In this document: in pieces, positions 25,062-32,762 of the stretch | How the letters are laid out: each line of letters opens with the position of its first letter | How positions within the stretch are numbered: the stretch's first letter is position 1 | Source: an uncultured Prevotella sp. | GTDB lineage: Bacteria; Bacteroidota; Bacteroidia; Bacteroidales; Bacteroidaceae | DNA: 60,390 nucleotides | Direction of reading: 5' to 3' | Assembly: GCA_937922435.1 (NCBI GenBank) | Contig: CAKZVT010000021.1 | Coordinates: 1 to 60,390, forward strand | Position numbers and translations under genes: made by a program | Notes under the pieces: generated by a model | What the model was told of the DNA's origin: nothing | What the model saw: only the letters and a program-made list of their open reading frames with translations | Database searches by the model: none

Positions 25062-25180
25062 ACACCCACCCCAACCCTCCCGAAGGGAGGGAGGTTGATT
25101 ACCATTGCCGCTGTCTTGTTTTATCAATGAGGCATTACATATTAAGCTCCCTCCCTTCGGGAGGGCTGGGGTGGGTGTTC
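25062..25180. repeat. Family A inverted-repeat element (copy A5)
   Basis: Arms ACACCCACCCCAACCCTCCC and GGGAGGGCTGGGGTGGGTGT, with inner GAAGGGAGGGAGG and CTCCCTCCCTTC. It fills the gap between the converging hxlR-type gene and nadB. This copy is close to the family consensus. Confidence 0.9.
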
Positions 25181-25185
25181 AATCA

Positions 25186-26775
25186 CTATTTCTTATCATA
25201 CGCGTGCAACGGATAATCGATGGTGTAATGCAGTCCGCGGCACTCCTTGCGCTCTATTGCCTGGCGCGTGATGAGGTAACCTACGTTAATCATGTTGCGT
25301 AGTTCGCAGATGTCGCGGCTGGCCTTTACGCGCTTGAACAGGGCCTCCGTCTCCTCGTAGAGCAGGTCGAGGCGGTCCCAGGCACGCTTCAGGCGCAGGT
25401 CGCTGCGCACTATGCCGACGTAGTTGCTCATAGTCTGGCACACCTCCTTGACGCTCTGCGTGATAAGAACCTTCTCCTCGTTGGTCATCGTTCCCTCGTC
25501 GTTCCACTCCGGCACGCGGTCGTTGAACGTGTATTTGCCGATGTTCTCCAGGCTGTGACGCGCCGCCGCGTCGGCGTAGACCACGGCCTCTATGAGAGAG
25601 TTGCTGGCCAGTCGGTTGCCGCCGTGCAGTCCCGTGCACGAGCATTCGCCGATGGCGTAGAGGCGGTGGATGCTGGACTCTCCGTTGAGGTCAACCTTTA
25701 TGCCGCCGCACATGTAGTGAGCCGCCGGGCGCACTGGTATGTATTCCTTTGTGATGTCTATGCCGATGGAGAGGCACTTCTGGTAGATGTTGGGGAAGTG
25801 GTGCTTAGTTTCCTCGGCATCCTTGTGCGTAACGTCGAGGCAAACGTGGTCAAGTCCGTGTATCTTCATCTCCTTGTCGATGGCGCGCGCCACTATGTCG
25901 CGCGGCGCAAGGGACAACCTTTTGTCGTATTTCTCCATGAACGACTCGCCGTTGGGCAATCTTAGAATGCCGCCGTAGCCGCGCATGGCCTCGGTGATGA
26001 GGTAAGCCGGGTGCGTCTCGTGCGGATTGTAGAGAGCCGTTGGGTGGAACTGTACGAACTCCATGTCCTTCACCGTGCCCTTGGCGCGGTACACCATGGC
26101 CTCGCCGTCGCCTGTGGATATTATCGGGTTGGTGGTCGTCAGGTAGACCGCGCCGCATCCGCCGGTGCACATCAGTGTGACTTTGCTAAGGTATGTGTCC
26201 ACCTTCTGCGTGTCGGGGTTGAGCACGTAAGCGCCGTAGCACTCAATGTCGGGCGTGCGGCGTGTCACCTCTATGCCCAAGTGGTGCTGCGTTATGATTT
26301 CCACGGCGAAGTGGTTTTCCTTGATTTCTATGTCGGGATTGGCCTTTACGGCGGCCATCAGGCCGCGCTGTATTTCGGCTCCGGTGTCGTCGGCGTGGTG
26401 CAGTATGCGGAACTCCGAGTGTCCGCCTTCGCGGTGCAGGTCGTAGTTGCCGTCTTCCTTCTTGTCGAAGTTGACGCCCCATTGCACCAGTTCCTTGATT
26501 TGCGCGGGGGCGTTGCGCACCACTTGCTCCACCGCCTTGCGGTCGCTTATGTAGTCGCCGGCAATCATTGTGTCCTCGATGTGCTTGTCGAAGTTGTCCA
26601 CCGCGAGGTTGGTAACCGACGCAATGCCGCCCTGCGCCTTGGCCGTGTTGGCTTCGTCGAGCGTTGTTTTGCAGATAATGCAGATTTTTCCCTTGTGCGC
26701 CCGGGCTACCTTGAGGGCGTAGCTCATACCGGCGACGCCGCCGCCGATAATCAGAAAGTCGTATTTATATACCAT
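25186..26775 (-). CDS. nadB: L-aspartate oxidase
   Basis: A 529-aa flavoprotein of the fumarate reductase/succinate dehydrogenase class. The N-terminal FAD site YDFLIIGGGVAGMSYALKVA, AKAQGGIASVTN, REGGHSEFRILHHADDTGAE and RPAAHYMCGGIKVDLNGESS match NadB. It oxidises L-aspartate to iminoaspartate, the first step of de novo NAD synthesis; nadA and nadC are not in the window. Length typical. Promoter TATTTTTGC on the minus strand at 26798-26806. Confidence 0.93.
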   Translation of the reverse strand: MVYKYDFLIIGGGVAGMSYALKVARAHKGKICIICKTTLDEANTAKAQGGIASVTNLAVDNFDKHIEDTMIAGDYISDRKAVEQVVRNAPAQIKELVQWGVNFDKKEDGNYDLHREGGHSEFRILHHADDTGAEIQRGLMAAVKANPDIEIKENHFAVEIITQHHLGIEVTRRTPDIECYGAYVLNPDTQKVDTYLSKVTLMCTGGCGAVYLTTTNPIISTGDGEAMVYRAKGTVKDMEFVQFHPTALYNPHETHPAYLITEAMRGYGGILRLPNGESFMEKYDKRLSLAPRDIVARAIDKEMKIHGLDHVCLDVTHKDAEETKHHFPNIYQKCLSIGIDITKEYIPVRPAAHYMCGGIKVDLNGESSIHRLYAIGECSCTGLHGGNRLASNSLIEAVVYADAAARHSLENIGKYTFNDRVPEWNDEGTMTNEEKVLITQSVKEVCQTMSNYVGIVRSDLRLKRAWDRLDLLYEETEALFKRVKASRDICELRNMINVGYLITRQAIERKECRGLHYTIDYPLHAYDKK

Positions 26776-26921
26776 AATACGTTTTATAAAACGGTTGCAA
26801 AAATAATAAGAAACGTTGGAATAAGCGAAAAAATCGCGCCAGAATAATGCAATTTAGCGTATCATTTGCCATTCGTAACAGGCGTTTCAGGCCGCATCGC
26901 GGCACCGTTTGCGCCGCTGCC

Positions 26922-27040
26922 CGTAACCCGTTGGCTGCCAGCTTGTTACCAACGCCGTTGCAAAAGGCCGTCTTTTAGCTTCCAAAAGACGGCCTTTTAC
27001 GCTCTAAAAGATGGCCTTTTGCAAGGCGAAAGACGGTCTT
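26922..27040. repeat. Family B palindromic element (copy B5)
   Basis: Begins GTAACCCGTTGGCTG, then GCAAAAGGCCGTCTTTTAGC, AAAAGACGGCCTTTTACGC, AAAAGATGGCCTTTTGC and GCGAAAGACGGTCTTTTG. It is followed by GTGAGAGGGTGAGAAAGTGAG simple repeats (to 27075). The 26776-27160 gap otherwise holds promoters only. Confidence 0.8.
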
Positions 27041-27144
27041 TTGAAAGTGAGAGGGTGAGAAAGTGAGAAGGTGAGTTACTTCGTCTGTTCTGTAAACGGT
27101 GCAAAAGAAATGCGGCAGGCAGCATGTATTTCGGATTTTTACGC

Positions 27145-27153
27145 TAACTTTGC
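27145..27153 (+). promoter_or_regulatory. Promoter -7 element of the PH-domain gene
   Basis: TAACTTTGC eight bases ahead of the start codon. With the usual start 6-8 nt downstream the mRNA would be nearly leaderless. Confidence 0.5.
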
Positions 27154-27160
27154 AGGTGTT

Positions 27161-27565
27161 ATGATTAACCGTACTTTCCATTACCGTGTGTCTTTCCTCA
27201 ACTATGCCGCCATCATCGTGGTGGCCATGGCGGCCTTGTGCGCCTTCTGGCACAGGTCGGCGGCCAACGCCGTGGTGGGTCTTGCGTTGATGGTCGTCGT
27301 AGTGCTGATGGTGGAGCGCATAGTCCACACGGCCTATACGCTTACCGCCGACGGGCGGCTGCGCGTCAGCAAGGGGCGTTTTTCGCGGCGTGTCGAAATT
27401 CGTCTGGCCGACATCGTTTCCGTTGAAACGGTGCATGGCAGGCTGCTGCCGGTGAGGTATGTGCTCGTAAGATACGGCGCGGGGCACGAGCTTGCGGTGC
27501 AACCGGCCAACGAGGAGGCGTTTATCGAGGAAATAAGGAAACGGCAGAAAGCGTTGGAAGGGTGA
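27161..27565 (+). CDS. Bacterial PH-domain membrane protein
   Basis: A 134-aa protein from ATG 27161 (MINRTFHYRVSFLNYAAIIV). Two N-terminal transmembrane helices are followed by a pleckstrin-homology-like beta domain (HTAYTLTADGRLRVSKGRFS, RRVEIRLADIVSVETVHGRL). The layout resembles bacterial PH-domain (YdbT/bPH) proteins. The function is unknown. The start is close to a TAnnTTTG promoter and the stop is followed by a long simple-sequence repeat. Confidence 0.75.
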   Translation: MINRTFHYRVSFLNYAAIIVVAMAALCAFWHRSAANAVVGLALMVVVVLMVERIVHTAYTLTADGRLRVSKGRFSRRVEIRLADIVSVETVHGRLLPVRYVLVRYGAGHELAVQPANEEAFIEEIRKRQKALEG

Positions 27566-27725
27566 GAAAGTGAGAAGGTGAGACGGTGGGAAAGAAATTT
27601 TAAAGGTAAAAAGGTAAAAGGGTAAAACGGTAAAAATGCCATTAGAAAGGTAAAAACGTAAAACGGTGAAAGGGTAAAAACATTTATTATAAGGTGGAAA
27701 AGTAACACGGTGAAAAAGTGAAAAC
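27562..27725. repeat. Simple-sequence repeat block (GTGAGAAAGTGAGAAGG, then GGTAAAAAGGTAAAAGGGT units)
   Basis: Degenerate tandem units GGTGAGAAAGTGAGA change over to GGTAAAA(C/G)GGTAAAA and back toward GGTGAAAAAGTG before the next gene. No inverted partner is visible. Related in style to family E. Confidence 0.7.
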
Positions 27726-27729
27726 AGGG

Positions 27730-29025
27730 ATGAAAACGAAACATACAGTCAGCCATATAGCCGCGATGTGGGTTGCGGCAACGTTGTTCTTATTGTCCTC
27801 GCTCTGCTCTTTCGGTGGAGTGGGGGACTATGCTTTTGTTATAAGTGACGATGACGCGGACACCGTAAGAGTTGACACAACCGCGGCGGACACGCTCGAC
27901 GGCGGTGGCGAAGGCTTGTGGCCGCTCAACGTGCAGTCGCGCCTTGACGTGCTGTTGCAGGCCGACATGTTCGAGACTTCCACCGTAGGACTGATGGTCT
28001 ACGACCTTACGGCCGACTCGGCCATATACCGTTACAACGAGAAACAGTTGATGCGCCCGGCCAGCACGCTGAAGATGATGGTGGCCGTGGCCGCCTTAGA
28101 CCGCCTTGGCAAGGACTATGAATACGCCACCACCTTATATTACACCGGCACGGTGGACTGCGGCGTGCTCAACGGCGACCTGTACTGCCGCGGCGGTTTC
28201 GACCCCGCGTTCACGTCGGCTGACCTCGACGTCTTCGTTGACAGCATCCAGAGCCTCGGCATCGACACCATACGCGGCTGTCTGTATGCCGACGTCTCGA
28301 TGAAAGACGACGACCGCCTGGGCGAAGGATGGTGCTGGGACGACGACAACCCCGTGCTCTCGCCTCTGCTCGTCCACCGCAAGGACGAGTTCGGCGAGCG
28401 TCTGCTCGACCGCCTGCACAGGGCCGGCGTGGTGGTGGAAGGCAAGCTGCGGACAGGCCGCACGCCGCACGATGCCGCCGAGGTATGCACCATACGGCGG
28501 TCGGTCAACGACATTCTGCCGCGCATGATGAAGAAGAGCGACAACCTGTACGCCGAGTCGTTGTTCTACCAGTTGGCCGCTTCGTCAGGCTCGTCGCATC
28601 CCGCCACGGCCAAGCAAGGCCGCCGCATGATGAACCGTCTCATAGAAAAGCTCGGTTACAAGCCGTCGCATTATTACATAGCCGACGGCAGCGGACTGTC
28701 GCTCTACAACTATGTGTCGCCCGAACTGGAGGTGGCTTTCTTGCGATACGCTTACTCCAAGGACGGCATCTACGTGCCGCTGTACGCCTCGATGCCCATA
28801 GCCGGCATCGACGGAACGCTCGACGACCGCATGCGCCGCGGCCATGCGCACGGCAACGTGCACGCCAAGACGGGCACGGTGACCGGTGTCAGCGCACTGG
28901 CAGGTTACTGCACGGCGGCCAACGGGCACAAGCTCTGCTTCTCGATCATCAACATGGGGATACGCCGTTCGGCAACAGGCCGCCGCTTCCAGGACCGTGT
29001 CTGCGAGGCGCTTTGCAGGCCGTAA
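27730..29025 (+). CDS. dacB: D-alanyl-D-alanine carboxypeptidase/endopeptidase (PBP4, peptidase S13)
   Basis: A 431-aa penicillin-binding protein from ATG 27730 (an in-frame GTG lies in repeat DNA 12 nt earlier). The signal/anchor segment is AMWVAATLFLLSSLC. Active-site motifs: SxxK in RPASTLKMMVAV, SxN in MKKSDNLYAESLF, and HAKTGTVTGVSALAG. The domain insertion between SxxK and SxN is typical of class C PBP4. It trims or cleaves peptide cross-links in peptidoglycan in the periplasm. Length and motifs look functional. Confidence 0.9.
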   Translation: MKTKHTVSHIAAMWVAATLFLLSSLCSFGGVGDYAFVISDDDADTVRVDTTAADTLDGGGEGLWPLNVQSRLDVLLQADMFETSTVGLMVYDLTADSAIYRYNEKQLMRPASTLKMMVAVAALDRLGKDYEYATTLYYTGTVDCGVLNGDLYCRGGFDPAFTSADLDVFVDSIQSLGIDTIRGCLYADVSMKDDDRLGEGWCWDDDNPVLSPLLVHRKDEFGERLLDRLHRAGVVVEGKLRTGRTPHDAAEVCTIRRSVNDILPRMMKKSDNLYAESLFYQLAASSGSSHPATAKQGRRMMNRLIEKLGYKPSHYYIADGSGLSLYNYVSPELEVAFLRYAYSKDGIYVPLYASMPIAGIDGTLDDRMRRGHAHGNVHAKTGTVTGVSALAGYCTAANGHKLCFSIINMGIRRSATGRRFQDRVCEALCRP

Positions 29026-29034
29026 CAAAGCTGA

Positions 29035-29177
29035 TGGAATTAAGTGAAGAGTTAAGAGTGAAGAACGAAGAATTAAAATGCGGGTAAGTGAAAAGTTAAG
29101 AGCATAGAATGGAGAATGTGCTTGCGCCATAAAAGCATTTTAATTCTTAACTCTTCACTCTCAACTCTTCACTCACT
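29035..29177. repeat. Family E inverted repeat (copy E4)
   Basis: Left arm AAGTGAAGAGTTAAGAGTGAA with more units to 29095; right arm AATTCTTAACTCTTCACTCT to 29175. Loop about 40 nt. Located after dacB. Confidence 0.75.
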
Positions 29178-29179
29178 CC

Positions 29180-29283
29180 GTAACCCGTTGATAATCAACG
29201 GCATTATAAAAGGCCACCTTTTACAAGCTAAAAGGTGGCCTTTTATAATGCAATTCATGGCCTTTTGCAAGGCGAAAGACCGT
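29180..29283. repeat. Family B palindromic element (copy B6), interrupted at its tail by C1
   Basis: GTAACCCGTTGATAATCAAC, then AAAAGGCCACCTTTTACAAG, AAAAGGTGGCCTTTTATAAT, CATGGCCTTTTGCAAGGCGA and AAGACCGTC. The tail CGTCAATTG is duplicated on both sides of element C1. Confidence 0.85.
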
Positions 29284-29289
29284 CAATTG

Positions 29290-29587
29290 GGTTCATCCGC
29301 AATTCTGTTGGATGGATATGTACGCCAATTCTCGTCCCCGAAGGGGGCGAACTATGCTTAACCGCATGTGGAGTGACCGTAGGGAACGGAACTTGCGGTA
29401 AGCCGAAACACATCTACCCGTCCCCGAAGGGGGCGAATGGCTGGCTGTTGTTCGCCCCCTTTGGGGACGATATCATTGGTGCATACCTACCGCAAGTTCC
29501 GCTTCGCTACACATGCGGTTAAGCATAGTTGGACGTCTTCGACGCCCTGCTGCGCTTAGTTGCCATCCAACAGATTTGCGGATGAAC
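29290..29587. mobile_element. MITE-like element C1 with nested palindromes
   Basis: Terminal inverted repeats of 26 bp (GGTTCATCCGCAA...TTGGATGG, 25 of 26 matching). A 9-bp direct repeat CGTCAATTG flanks it at 29281-29289 and 29588-29596. Inside are concentric arms: ACTATGCTTAACCGCATGTG, GGAACTTGCGGTA, and CGTCCCCGAAGGGGGCGAA with its complement at the centre. No ORF. Confidence 0.75.
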
Positions 29588-29600
29588 CGTCAATTGGAAT

Positions 29601-31943
29601 TTACTTTACCAGCACCTTGGCCTTCACGTTGCCTGCGTTCACGATGTAAATGCCGGGAGAGGCGAAGGTGTATTGTGTCACTCCGGCTGCCAGCACCTGT
29701 CCGCCCAGCGTGCAGACGCTGAACGCGCTGTTGTCCGACAGGCCGATGCGGCGGCCTGTCAGGTTGATACCTGCGCCTGCGGTGGCCTCGACAGAGGTTA
29801 TGCCCGAAGTCTCGTCATACGTGTATTCAAGGCTGATGTCCTCGGTGCGCTCGCCGTTCTCGTCGACAGATATTTCCGTCTTGCCTGCCAGCCGGCCTTC
29901 GGCATCATACTTATATGTTATTTCGTCATAAGGCTGTCCTGCCGGGATGGTGGCCGCGAGCATTGCCGCCGTGCGCGTTTCGGGTTTATCCGGGCTGACC
30001 GTACCATACCCTATTTCATAATACTTGTACTCCTTCACGAGTCGTCCGTCGGCCAGAATATATATGGGCAGACCGTAGATGTCGCGGCAGATGGTCTCGT
30101 TGCCGTCGTGCTCTACGGTGAAATATGTAGCGCCCGACATGGTGTTGGCATAGTATGCGGTGTTGTCATACTCGGTAACGGCATATCCGAATTGAGTATT
30201 CCACGCCCCCTCGTATGCACAGACCACACGCCCTGCAACCGAAACAACGATTGTGCTGTCTGCCGTCATGCCCTCTACGTCGGCCGCGAGGTTTGGTCTT
30301 ACAAAGGCAATGTCCTCCGTCTGCACGTATCTTGCTATGTATTCGTCCTCGGTTGTCGTGCCACTGTGCACGCTATGGCGCACATTCCGCATCGTGCCTT
30401 GCTCCTCGATGACTGTTGTCGAGGCGAGCGTCGTGCCGTCGTCGCCGTAATTCAGCTGTGTGAATTTGCCTTCGCCGTAGGTGTATCCGTAGGTGCTGTG
30501 CGATTCATAGGAGTAAGGTGGCTGGCCTTCTACCGTGCTTTCATACTTGTCTGTAGTATAAGCCTTTATCACTTTGCCGCCTTCCCACGTGTAATCGGTC
30601 GCGAGGTAGCTGTATTCGGAGCGGTCTTCGCCGTTATAGTTGGGGTCGTCCTCCCACGAACCGCTTTCGTATGAATATTCTTCTTCTATCTTCAAGATTT
30701 GGCCTTCGCCGTCAATCGTGGCCTTGTCTGTCGAGGTGTAATAAGAGTCTGTCACCTGGTTGGGGAATGTTATGCCTGTAAGCCTGCCGTCGGCGGCGCG
30801 AGTGAAGACGGTCTCCAGCCTTTCCCCATACTCGTCGAGCACGTCGATGCGCGTCAGAGGACCGTCCATTCCGAACACGTCGTGCCATGAGTTGCCCACA
30901 CCGTAAACTTCGTCGTTGTAGTAAGTGTACATCTCCTCGTAGTTAAGTACCCATTCGATGTTGTCCGTCAGGGCGGCTTTGGCTGAAGCAACGGCCGGCT
31001 TGTCGTTCTCGTCTACAACCCCGTCGCCGTTCCAGTCGCCGCCAGGCACTTCCACGTTGTCGCCTTCCTCACCGTATTCCCTGTAGGCTGCCATGCGGCC
31101 AAGCGCGTCGTAAGAGAATGTGTACTTCTTGTTGTCGTCGTATTCGTCGGTTACAATGTACTCCGCGAGCTTGCCTGTGGTGGGGTCATACGTGTAAGTC
31201 TCCTGCCGTTTCTGCCTCCACGAGGTGTACGATTGTGTTGCGTCGTCCCATCCGTCGGCTTCGTAATAAGTCACGACGGGGCTGTTCAGTTCGCCGCCGA
31301 ATGTCATCTTGGAGTATTCCGTGGCGTAACCTGTGCTCACGCCGTCGGTGTCAAAGAACGACGATTTTACGCCGTAGCCGTTGCCGTAGTCGGTATATGA
31401 GGCAAGCACGCCGTTGTCGTAGTAGCTCCAACGCTGCGTCGTGCGGTACTTCTGGTCGTATTCGTCCCATTCGCTTCTTACGTATTCGGTTTCGCCGTCG
31501 CCGTAGCTGACCGTCACTCGGTAAGTTGTGAAGTAGTCGTTGGCGGTGTATGTCACGGTCTTTACGGACAGGCGGCGTTGCGAGTCATACTCGTATTTGT
31601 ACGTTCCCGTGGTTATTTCCCTTTCAGCACCCCATTTCCCGTCGGTTTTCTCCTTGACAAATATCCTCTCGGAGGAGCGCATCTTGTCCTTGTCGTATGC
31701 GTAGACGTATCGGAAGATGCGGTCGTCTACTTTCTCTTCATACTCGTCCAGTATGTTGCCGGCCTGTGCCTTGAGCGCAGTTGTCTCTTTGGCGGCGCGG
31801 TCGGCGGCCTCCTTCGCGGCAGCCTGCTTGCGCAGTTCGATGCGCTGCTTCATGTAACGTGTGCCGAACTTCACGCCTTGCGCGTAGGACGCCTGCGACA
31901 GGAGCGCGGCAGCTAACAGTGTCAGTGCGGTTTCTTTATTCAT
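29601..31943 (-). CDS. Large secreted protein with YD/RHS-like repeats and a C-terminal sorting-type tail
   Basis: A 780-aa protein. Signal peptide MNKETALTLLAAALLSQASYA. An Ala/Lys-rich helix follows, then many YD-type strands such as KYEYDSQRRLSVKT, TYTYDPTTGKLAEYIV, FSYDALGRMAAYR and YKYDAEGRLAGKTE. An EF-hand/dockerin-like loop GDWNGDGVVDENDKP lies near residue 310. The end (SVCTLGGQVLAAGVTQYTFA, then SPGIYIVNAGNVKAKVLVK) resembles type IX secretion-type tails. It is probably surface-exposed or secreted; no toxin domain is seen. The function is unknown. The structured RNA candidate lies upstream, on the same strand. Confidence 0.75.
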   Translation of the reverse strand: MNKETALTLLAAALLSQASYAQGVKFGTRYMKQRIELRKQAAAKEAADRAAKETTALKAQAGNILDEYEEKVDDRIFRYVYAYDKDKMRSSERIFVKEKTDGKWGAEREITTGTYKYEYDSQRRLSVKTVTYTANDYFTTYRVTVSYGDGETEYVRSEWDEYDQKYRTTQRWSYYDNGVLASYTDYGNGYGVKSSFFDTDGVSTGYATEYSKMTFGGELNSPVVTYYEADGWDDATQSYTSWRQKRQETYTYDPTTGKLAEYIVTDEYDDNKKYTFSYDALGRMAAYREYGEEGDNVEVPGGDWNGDGVVDENDKPAVASAKAALTDNIEWVLNYEEMYTYYNDEVYGVGNSWHDVFGMDGPLTRIDVLDEYGERLETVFTRAADGRLTGITFPNQVTDSYYTSTDKATIDGEGQILKIEEEYSYESGSWEDDPNYNGEDRSEYSYLATDYTWEGGKVIKAYTTDKYESTVEGQPPYSYESHSTYGYTYGEGKFTQLNYGDDGTTLASTTVIEEQGTMRNVRHSVHSGTTTEDEYIARYVQTEDIAFVRPNLAADVEGMTADSTIVVSVAGRVVCAYEGAWNTQFGYAVTEYDNTAYYANTMSGATYFTVEHDGNETICRDIYGLPIYILADGRLVKEYKYYEIGYGTVSPDKPETRTAAMLAATIPAGQPYDEITYKYDAEGRLAGKTEISVDENGERTEDISLEYTYDETSGITSVEATAGAGINLTGRRIGLSDNSAFSVCTLGGQVLAAGVTQYTFASPGIYIVNAGNVKAKVLVK

Positions 31944-32012
31944 GATTCCTTGTCTTTTTTCAGGTTGATGGATTATTGTTTGTTAAAGTCCAAGATGCTT
32001 GAATTAGGACAA

Positions 32013-32238
32013 TAAAAAAACGTGGACTTATAACTTCGTCTACGTTTCGGAGGCATCGCCAAACACCTTTGCGCCATATACGAGTAAAAGCCCACGCCTT
32101 AAAGGGCGTGAGCATCAACTTTTACTCTTGGCGCTTCTTCTAAATTGGCGATTTTTCCGAAACCAGAATACAAAGCTAACGCTTCTTTATCTTATGTCTT
32201 GAGTAGGTTTTATGCCATAGGCTTTGGGTTTTGTTTAT
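32013..32238 (-). ncRNA. Structured small RNA candidate, rod-shaped and 6S-like
   Basis: About 225 nt on the minus strand, with its own promoter and a T-rich terminator (stem ACGTAGAC...GTCCACGT, then seven T). It folds into one long rod of nested stems: GTTTCGGA/TCCGAAAC, ATCGCCAA/TTGGCGAT, GCGCC/GGCGC, GAGTAAAAG/CTTTTACTC and GCTCACGCC/GGCGTGGGC with a short loop. A long hairpin with internal bulges is the architecture of 6S RNA, but I cannot confirm the family. A different regulatory RNA is possible. Confidence 0.6.
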
Positions 32239-32243
32239 GGTTG

Positions 32244-32274
32244 CAAAGATAGGAAAAAAAGACCGTCCAGGCAA
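32244..32274 (-). promoter_or_regulatory. Promoter of the structured RNA
   Basis: Minus strand TTG (32272-32274), 20 nt, TATCTTTG (32244-32251). Ideal Bacteroidetes spacing. It would start the transcript near 32237. Confidence 0.7.
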
Positions 32275-32324
32275 GTCTTGGCCTGCAAAATTGTGCAATA
32301 CGTGTACAGACTCGCCCACCCTTC

Positions 32325-32425
32325 GTAACCCGTTGATAATCAGCGGCGTTGCAAAAGGCCACCTTTTAGCTTGTAAAAGGTGGCCTTTTGGCGTGCAATT
32401 TGCGGCCTTTTGCAAGGCGAAAGGC
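32325..32425. repeat. Family B palindromic element (copy B7), interrupted at its tail by C2
   Basis: GTAACCCGTTGATAATCAGC, GCAAAAGGCCACCTTTTAGC, AAAAGGTGGCCTTTTGGC, TGCGGCCTTTTGCAAGGCGA, AAGGCCGTC. Its tail CGTCAACCG is duplicated around C2. Confidence 0.85.
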
Positions 32426-32434
32426 CGTCAACCG

Positions 32435-32667
32435 GATTCATCCGCAGTTTGTTTGGATGGTTCTTAGGAGTATTGCCTGTTCACATCCTTCCGCAATTCA
32501 GGCTGTCGGTAATTGTCATGCCGCACTTCGATGCGGCATCCAGAAAGCTACTGACAAGGCAAATCACACAGGCTGCATACACTGGATGCCGCATCGAAGT
32601 GCGGCATGACAATTACCGACAGCCTGGTTAAAAAACTTGTTGCCATCCAACAGATTTGCGGATGAAC
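32435..32667. mobile_element. MITE-like element C2 with an internal 45-bp palindrome
   Basis: Ends GATTCATCCGCAG and TTTGCGGATGAAC, with TTGGATGG/CCATCCAA inside. Flanked by CGTCAACCG at 32426-32434 and 32668-32676. Internal arms 32499-32543 and 32582-32627 (CAGGCTGTCGGTAATTGTCA...GCGGCATCCAG) are exact complements over about 45 bp. Shares the internal palindrome with C3. No ORF. Confidence 0.75.
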
Positions 32668-32706
32668 CGTCAACCGCAAAATAGTCGTCGGCGTATGGCA
32701 ATGCAA

Positions 32707-32740
32707 AAGGCGCAATACCACTGTTGCGGTATTGCGCCTT
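32707..32740 (-). terminator. Terminator hairpin after the acyl-CoA dehydrogenase gene
   Basis: Perfect 13-bp arms AAGGCGCAATACC / GGTATTGCGCCTT, 23 bp past the stop. On the minus strand the arm is followed by TTTGCATTGCC, a weak T-tract. Confidence 0.6.
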
Positions 32741-32762
32741 TATCGTAAATCAAGTTATGGTT

